Source of the DNA: a virus
IMG/VR virus record: IMGVR_UViG_3300020442_001666
Span: 1-29,418 of that record
DNA: 29,418 nucleotides
Direction: 5' to 3' (one strand)
The first letter of the stretch is position 1. Every line of letters starts with the position of its first letter. The translations under genes were made by a program, and so were the position numbers. Below the pieces are notes generated by a model. That model searched no databases, was not told the DNA's origin, and worked only from the letters and a program-made list of their open reading frames with translations. Positions 25,303 through 29,418 of this stretch are shown here, one piece after another.

Positions 25303-25334
25303 GACAAGGACGTGAACATTTGTTCGTGCCTGTC
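25303..25334 (-). other. Imperfect inverted repeat in the tube gene leader
   Basis: Between the stop at 25339 and the tube ribosome binding site (25285-25290) the minus strand reads GACAGG, then CACGAACA, AA, TGTTCACG, then TCCTTGTC. GAACA pairs with TGTTC (effective loop 4 nt) and the outer GACA with TGTC, interrupted by an internal loop and a bulge. No T-run follows. It may be an RNA processing or stabilising hairpin in front of a highly expressed gene, or chance. Confidence 0.35.
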
Positions 25335-25338
25335 GTTT

Positions 25339-25800
25339 CTAGTAATGAACCTGTAGTAGAACTTCTCCCACGCCAAAAGGTTCAAGAACTCCTTCATCAG
25401 TATCTATACTGATAATTAAAATATCATGGGTATACTGAGTATTACCTTGCTTATCAGTATACGCTAGTCTTCCGTTTTGTTCGACTACTGTTTCTACGTC
25501 TTCGAGCAGCTTGTCTAATGCAACTACTGCGTCTTCCTCTTTAACGTAACATCTGACGGTAATACTTAAGTATCTATCTTTGTATGCACCGCCTTGGTAA
25601 TCCCGAGTCTCGGCTCCTGCATTTAGATGCAATGCTGGAAAAACCTCTACTTCGTCCCAAAACTTTAATCTTGGGTAAACTTCTTCATATAAATCAGTTA
25701 AAAAGTTACCCGTTAAGTTTATTTCTTTTAGCTTTTCAACTAAAGCATCAACAATGGCAGATCTTCGAGTAGTATACTGTCTATGATTTACTTCTGCCAT
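25339..25800 (-). CDS. Tail terminator protein (153 aa)
   Basis: The ATG overlaps the preceding stop by one base (TAATG). The product is a compact alpha/beta protein: a helix, RRSAIVDALVEKLKEINLTG, then FWDEVEVFPALHLNAGAE, YKDRYLSITVRCYVKEEDA, a helix LDKLLEDVETVVEQNG, and a final strand GVLEPFGVGEVLLQVHY. This size and strand order fit tail terminator proteins such as lambda gpU and T5 p142, which cap the tube and connect it to the head. Its position immediately before the tube gene is the usual one. The family call rests on fold pattern and context rather than a signature motif. Confidence 0.8.
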   Translation of the reverse strand: MAEVNHRQYTTRRSAIVDALVEKLKEINLTGNFLTDLYEEVYPRLKFWDEVEVFPALHLNAGAETRDYQGGAYKDRYLSITVRCYVKEEDAVVALDKLLEDVETVVEQNGRLAYTDKQGNTQYTHDILIISIDTDEGVLEPFGVGEVLLQVHY

Positions 25801-27155
25801 TACTGTCTCCTAGTATAGAAGCGTCCCATTGCATATTGAGCTGCTATTTCTCGTATAGATCTGTCAATAAGTCTTCTTGGGTCTCTGTCTGTATCTCTTT
25901 CAAACTTATCGTAAGGAGATCGTTGATATGTGTACCCAATGCTTGGGAATCCTTGTGCAGTTACATTTATATCTGTAATTCTGACAGATCCCGCAAATCT
26001 ACCTGTTCTGTTTTCAAGTCTGGGTGCCCCCATATTCTCTCTAACAGTTTCATTTATTTGATTGTTCAAAGGGCCGATAAGCTTTTGAAGAGATAGCCTA
26101 TCTCCTTGGCTTGAAGTTTTTCGTCTACCACTTAGCTTTACTGCTTTTTCTTTAACTACAGGAGCTAGTGTTGCTTTTATCTTTTTAGTTTTACTTTTGC
26201 CTTTTCCGGCTCTAGTATTTATTTTTTGCTTTTTAAGAGTAGACTTTTTATTTCCTGCCCCTGCGAGAATATTTGTTACTGTTTTTTCAAGTACTTCTAT
26301 AGGAGCGTCTGAGCCTTTTGCGTTTGGAAATCCAAGTGCTTGGTCTTCTATAATTTTATCAAGAGCCTGTTGCAAGAATCCTGCATCTTCTGCGTCTTGA
26401 AAGGCTTTTGATCTGTTTCCTTTAACAGTTTCAATTCCTGCATTAAATATTGTTTTTCCGTCTTTTTGAGTTGGCCCTTTGGTAACTCTTACAAAAACTC
26501 CATCAAAAACTTCGCGAACATATTTATTTACTGCAGGATTCATTTTATCGCTTGTAAACTTTAAAAGAATTTCTTCCGCTCGCTGTGATCTAAATGCTGC
26601 GTTTGTAGTTTCTTGATCGTGACCAATATCTAAAAAAGGGCCACTAACTCTACGTTGTTTAGTACCGTCTTTGTTAATCTTACCTGTTTCTTTTGCAAGT
26701 CTTTTTTCACCCAGACCTCTTTCTAAAATTATATCGTCTAGTGCTAAAATTAATGGTCTTTGAGCTACTTGTTTTACTCTTCTGAAATAATTGTAAACTT
26801 TTGCTCTTCCTGTCTTACTTTCTATAATAATCGTAAATGATTTAGCAGAGCCTAGTATTTTTACATCGTAAGTTCTACTTCTTTCCATTGCGTGAGTAAA
26901 AGACTTTCTAAACTTTTGTACCATTTTTGGTACTTCTCTTTTAACTACTTTTTCAAACTCTTCTGGTAGTTTTTTAGTGGAGCTAAGTCCTAAAATGTTT
27001 CTTACTTCGTTTCTGACAGTTTTTCTAAGCTCAATTTCATTTATTGTGAATGCGTGTATTTCTTTTGCTGTAACCAACTCTCTAAAAATATCAGACGAAG
27101 CATATAACTTATTTAAAAGTATATCTGCTAACTGGTCTAAGTCTTTTTGAGCCAT
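25800..27155 (-). CDS. Probable neck/tail-completion protein, expanded (451 aa)
   Basis: The ATG shares one base with the adaptor's stop. The position between the gp6-like adaptor and the tail terminator is where HK97 gp10-like/minor-tail-Z-like proteins occur, which are usually about 120-200 residues. The C-terminal ~100 residues fit that family: LENRTGRFAGSVRITDI, then SIGYTYQRSPYDKFERD and a terminal helix. Before it lie an N-terminal helical domain of about 120 residues, a middle section with SGPFLDIGHDQETTNAAFR that I do not recognise, and a very basic linker near 305-345 (STLKKQKINTRAGKGKSKTK). The basic linker may contact DNA or the portal. No separate head-closure gene is seen, so this protein may combine two neck functions. 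Confidence 0.65.
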   Translation of the reverse strand: MAQKDLDQLADILLNKLYASSDIFRELVTAKEIHAFTINEIELRKTVRNEVRNILGLSSTKKLPEEFEKVVKREVPKMVQKFRKSFTHAMERSRTYDVKILGSAKSFTIIIESKTGRAKVYNYFRRVKQVAQRPLILALDDIILERGLGEKRLAKETGKINKDGTKQRRVSGPFLDIGHDQETTNAAFRSQRAEEILLKFTSDKMNPAVNKYVREVFDGVFVRVTKGPTQKDGKTIFNAGIETVKGNRSKAFQDAEDAGFLQQALDKIIEDQALGFPNAKGSDAPIEVLEKTVTNILAGAGNKKSTLKKQKINTRAGKGKSKTKKIKATLAPVVKEKAVKLSGRRKTSSQGDRLSLQKLIGPLNNQINETVRENMGAPRLENRTGRFAGSVRITDINVTAQGFPSIGYTYQRSPYDKFERDTDRDPRRLIDRSIREIAAQYAMGRFYTRRQ

Positions 27156-27727
27156 TAAAAGTTTTTATACAAATCTAGAACTCTTTTAATGTGTGCAGGG
27201 AACCCTACAGCTTCAACAACAGGAACATTTTCAAGTGTAGCTCCTGCAAGAGTTCGTCGACCCTTATACTCATCCTTGTAGTAAAAGTTAATTAAATCAA
27301 TAATTGCAAGTTGCAAATCTGCAGGAGTTTCTGCATATCCTGCTGTGTAAGTTACTCTTACAGAACCAGCCCCCTTAGGCCAGTTTTTATAGGTGGATCC
27401 CGTAACGTACAGTACACTATCCGTCGTTTTCTCAAGATAATAGTCTGTAGTTGGCACGGTGGTGTAACTTTCCGTTACGGAATCTCTTTTTTCTACTGAA
27501 ACAATATTATTTACAGGACTTTCTGTAAGCTGCACCACATGAGTAGGCCAATCAATACTAAAGTCTTCTACTTTATTTGTAGAGTAATAATCAATAATAC
27601 TATTTCCACAATAAGTTTTTACTAATTGATTCACTGAGGCTATAATTCGGTCAAGCTTGAAATCATCACGAACATTCGTAATGTTTTCAGCATCCTTGAA
27701 CTGTTGTAAAGTAATAAAATTAGCCAT
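27155..27727 (-). CDS. Head-tail adaptor, HK97 gp6-like (190 aa)
   Basis: The protein starts MANFITLQQFKDAENITN and has an early helix (FKLDRIIASVNQLVKTYCGN). A beta section follows (VVQLTESPVNNIVSVEKRD, then YYLEKTTDSVLYVTG, GSVRVTYTAGYAETPADLQ), and it ends with a helix (AIIDLINFYYKDEYKGRR). This is the arrangement of gp6-like connector proteins that sit below the portal. It is the first gene after the terminator at 27741-27770, yet no convincing promoter or strong ribosome binding site is seen in front of it, so it may depend on readthrough. The family is confident and the ring position in the neck is inferred. Confidence 0.85.
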   Translation of the reverse strand: MANFITLQQFKDAENITNVRDDFKLDRIIASVNQLVKTYCGNSIIDYYSTNKVEDFSIDWPTHVVQLTESPVNNIVSVEKRDSVTESYTTVPTTDYYLEKTTDSVLYVTGSTYKNWPKGAGSVRVTYTAGYAETPADLQLAIIDLINFYYKDEYKGRRTLAGATLENVPVVEAVGFPAHIKRVLDLYKNF

Positions 27728-27740
27728 AATAAATCAATTA

Positions 27741-27770
27741 GAAAAAACTTGGGGAGGAAACCCTCCCCAG
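27741..27770 (-). terminator. Intrinsic terminator after the major capsid gene
   Basis: On the minus strand CCCTCCCC and GGGGAGGG-type arms form a GC-rich stem of 7-9 bp (cores 27768-27762 and 27757-27751) around a GTTT loop, followed by six T residues (27747-27742). It begins 17 nt after the MCP stop. It should limit transcription into the neck genes, so MCP message greatly exceeds connector message. Confidence 0.93.
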
Positions 27771-27786
27771 TTTATTTAGCTAGCTA

Positions 27787-29175
27787 TTAAGCTACGCAGA
27801 GGAGCTTAACTACTGACTTGTCAGCAGATGTATCTGCTGCGAGCTGAGTAAAGCCAAGGTTTTGAGTAGCAACGATTACTCGACGCTGATTCATTACCTC
27901 GTAGTCCTGCTCTACGTTTACACCACGGAGGCGTGGAATAACGAAGTTACGGACGTTAACAGCATAACCTACAGTTGCGTTGTCTGCTTCAGCTTCGAGC
28001 TGATCAGATACGATTACTGGAGTACCGAAGATAGCACCTACAGTACCAGTGATCTTTGTCGCAATGTCTGAACCTACATCAGTGATATCAGCAAACGCCG
28101 CATCAGCAATCAGGTCATAGTAACGCTTCTGAGAGATTACGTATACGAGATCAGAAGGATTCATACCGTACTTACCCATCAACTTACGAGCTGAAAGGAA
28201 GTTCTCAGCAAGCACTGAAGTACCTGTGAGGTTAGCAGCTGATACTGCTGTATCGAATGTAGTTGTACCAAGTGCCTCGAGGCCGTTGAAGCCTTGAGAA
28301 CCACCTGCAGTACCGTTGATGATTGCATCGTCAACAGCGCGTGCGTGAGCGCGTGCTACTGATTCTACAAGCATAGGCATCAGGTTGATGAGCATCTGCT
28401 CGTCAGTCTGGTTATCCATGAAAGTAGTTGAAATCAACTTGGTTGCTTTCATGATAACATTTGAAGGCTGGTAACCGTTTGAACCTGTTGGGTTCTCAAG
28501 AACACCGTTAACTTCTGCATTTGAACCCCAAGTTGCCTTGTTGGTGTCAGTCTGCAGTGGCATCAATGTAGTCTCAGAGTTAACTGTTACTTCACGGAAT
28601 GCTTGAGCAAGACGCAGTTCCTGCATGATCTCTTTTTCGATCTGCGTAGATACGTCTGTTGCGAGGCTGAGGTTCTCAGAAGTTGCTGTGAAACCGCCGC
28701 CTGCTTTCTCGAATAGATCACGTGAGTAGTCTGTGTCCCATCCCTTACCAGTCATTACACCGAGGAAGTGACCATACATGAACTCTTTGCCCCACTTAGA
28801 CATAACGTCACCAGTTGAACGGTCAGCGAATACACGCTTAGACTCACGCATTGCAGTGATTTCTGCATTCTTCTCTTCGAGGTCTGCCTTGTACTGAGCG
28901 ATTACCTCTTCAATCTTAGCATCTTTCTCGTTGAGCTTAGCTTCAACGTCAGCTAAAAGGCGCTCAGCGCCTGACTCGATACCAGTCTTAATAACAGACT
29001 CAACTTCTGCTTGCTTAGCAAGCTCAGCGTCTGCTGCTTCTTGAGCTGCCTTAGCTTCTGCTTCAGCGGCTGCTTTTTCTTCGGCCTGACGAATTGCGAT
29101 CTTAGCAGCAGTCTCATCCGCTACCTTCTTAGCAAAAGCCTCCAGGTCGATTTCGGGAGTTTGTACTTCCGACAT
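27787..29175 (-). CDS. Major capsid protein, HK97 fold, with N-terminal delta/scaffold region (462 aa)
   Basis: The ATG at 29175 (MSEVQTPEIDLEAF) is preceded by AAGGAGA 5-6 nt upstream, a strong site. Residues about 8-115 are almost entirely charged and helical (EKAAAEAEAKAAQEAADAEL and similar), the delta domain that scaffolds HK97-type proheads and is removed by the protease. A likely cleavage zone lies around MRESKRVFADRS, before about 120. The rest has the phage-capsid pattern: TSENLSLATDVSTQIEKEI, then LMPLQTDTNKATWGSN, SVARAHARAVDDAIINGTAG, SARKLMGKYGMNPSDLVYV, and VIVATQNLGFTQLAAD at the end. Codon use is notably richer in GC and in CGT/CGC, as expected for the most abundant virion protein. 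The gene is in frame with, and open into, the protease upstream. Confidence 0.95.
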   Translation of the reverse strand: MSEVQTPEIDLEAFAKKVADETAAKIAIRQAEEKAAAEAEAKAAQEAADAELAKQAEVESVIKTGIESGAERLLADVEAKLNEKDAKIEEVIAQYKADLEEKNAEITAMRESKRVFADRSTGDVMSKWGKEFMYGHFLGVMTGKGWDTDYSRDLFEKAGGGFTATSENLSLATDVSTQIEKEIMQELRLAQAFREVTVNSETTLMPLQTDTNKATWGSNAEVNGVLENPTGSNGYQPSNVIMKATKLISTTFMDNQTDEQMLINLMPMLVESVARAHARAVDDAIINGTAGGSQGFNGLEALGTTTFDTAVSAANLTGTSVLAENFLSARKLMGKYGMNPSDLVYVISQKRYYDLIADAAFADITDVGSDIATKITGTVGAIFGTPVIVSDQLEAEADNATVGYAVNVRNFVIPRLRGVNVEQDYEVMNQRRVIVATQNLGFTQLAADTSADKSVVKLLCVA

Positions 29176-29418
29176 GTTCGTCTCCTTTTGAACTGACTTT
29201 TCAGTTCCATCCGGTGTATCACTAGCTTCAAATGAATCTTCATCTTTAGCCAGAGACTGACCGGCTAGATCTACACTATTTTTGAAAGTTTTTTTGAATT
29301 CTTCGTACTCATCCATTGAGTCAAAAGATTTCGCCAGAGAGAAAGTTGCTGCTTGATTGCAAGGTACCGATACAACTGATACTTCAAACAACTCAGCATC
29401 CTTAATCTTTAATCCGTC
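27787..29418 (-). CDS. Prohead protease C-terminus in frame with the major capsid protein (5' end outside window)
   Basis: Reading the minus strand from the right edge, the frame is open as DGLKIKDAELFEVSVVSVPC and continues NQAATFSLAKSFDSMDEYEE. The segment AELxEVSVVxxPxN is the conserved end of the catalytic fold of HK97-type prohead proteases (peptidase family U35). No stop occurs before the MCP start. The linker, about 45 residues rich in Asp, Glu and Ser, passes through KSVQKETN straight into the MCP Met. Translation from the upstream protease start would therefore give a protease-capsid fusion, while the internal ribosome binding site gives MCP alone. The catalytic Cys/His/Ser region is upstream of the window. 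A lost stop by sequencing error cannot be excluded. Confidence 0.8.
   Translation of the reverse strand, partial: DGLKIKDAELFEVSVVSVPCNQAATFSLAKSFDSMDEYEEFKKTFKNSVDLAGQSLAKDEDSFEASDTPDGTEKSVQKETNMSEVQTPEIDLEAFAKKVADETAAKIAIRQAEEKAAAEAEAKAAQEAADAELAKQAEVESVIKTGIESGAERLLADVEAKLNEKDAKIEEVIAQYKADLEEKNAEITAMRESKRVFADRSTGDVMSKWGKEFMYGHFLGVMTGKGWDTDYSRDLFEKAGGGFTATSENLSLATDVSTQIEKEIMQELRLAQAFREVTVNSETTLMPLQTDTNKATWGSNAEVNGVLENPTGSNGYQPSNVIMKATKLISTTFMDNQTDEQMLINLMPMLVESVARAHARAVDDAIINGTAGGSQGFNGLEALGTTTFDTAVSAANLTGTSVLAENFLSARKLMGKYGMNPSDLVYVISQKRYYDLIADAAFADITDVGSDIATKITGTVGAIFGTPVIVSDQLEAEADNATVGYAVNVRNFVIPRLRGVNVEQDYEVMNQRRVIVATQNLGFTQLAADTSADKSVVKLLCVA
29181..29187 (-). promoter_or_regulatory. 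Internal ribosome binding site for the major capsid protein
   Basis: AAGGAGA lies 5 nt before the ATG at 29175, inside the coding frame of the protease-capsid fusion. It is the strongest Shine-Dalgarno sequence in the window and decides the separate MCP start. Confidence 0.88.

Noticed and set aside
1-29418. tRNA genes, insertion sequences, diversity-generating reverse transcriptase
   Set aside because: No tRNA-like stretch, transposase or reverse transcriptase was seen. The Mtd-like fiber N-terminus alone does not indicate a diversity-generating system, since this domain is common in ordinary fibers; the C-terminus and flanks are outside the window.

Overview
The window is a stretch of a tailed double-stranded DNA phage (or prophage) genome with siphovirus-type morphology. 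Every supported gene lies on the minus strand, so transcription runs from high to low coordinates and gene order is best read right to left. The DNA is AT-rich by eye. Ribosome binding sites are AGGAG-type, two sites match sigma-70 promoters with 17-bp spacers, and the tail-tip genes are of the lambda L/K/I/J type. Together these suggest a phage of a Gram-negative bacterium. I cannot name the host; a marine or other environmental origin is only an impression.

Head and neck (29418-25339). The window opens inside the end of an HK97-type prohead protease. Its reading frame continues without a stop into the HK97-fold major capsid protein (MCP), and the MCP has its own strong internal ribosome binding site. 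A hairpin terminator follows. Next come a gp6-like head-tail adaptor, a large basic protein of 451 residues (probable neck/tail-completion protein) and a tail terminator, joined by one-base TAATG overlaps.

Tail tube and shaft (25278-18718). The tail tube protein resembles T5 pb6. It is followed by a UUCG-loop terminator and then by a near-consensus promoter, which restarts transcription for the rest of the tail operon. That operon begins with the two tail assembly chaperones, expressed as G and as a G-GT fusion through a -1 frameshift at AAATTTT with a stem-loop 8 nt downstream. The tape measure protein (1457 aa) comes next.

Tail tip (18718-11128). The order M, L, K, I, J is that of lambda. 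L carries an extra N-terminal region of about 300 residues and keeps the four cysteines expected for an iron-sulfur cluster. K is reduced to its JAMM peptidase domain. J is the central hub/fiber.

Fibers and accessory virion proteins (11128-1). A repeat-rich fiber ends just before a perfect-consensus promoter (TTGACA-17-TATAAT), which drives a distal operon: a small BppU-like protein, a 61-aa unknown, an unrecognised protein built of eight repeats of about 55 residues, a 655-aa virion protein, and two fibers. The second fiber runs off the left edge and carries many 23-residue GYGITDA repeats.

The main points for follow-up are the nested protease/MCP frame, the chaperone frameshift signal, the 55-residue-repeat protein, the T5-tube/lambda-tip mosaic, and the terminator/promoter placement that isolates the MCP and tube genes.
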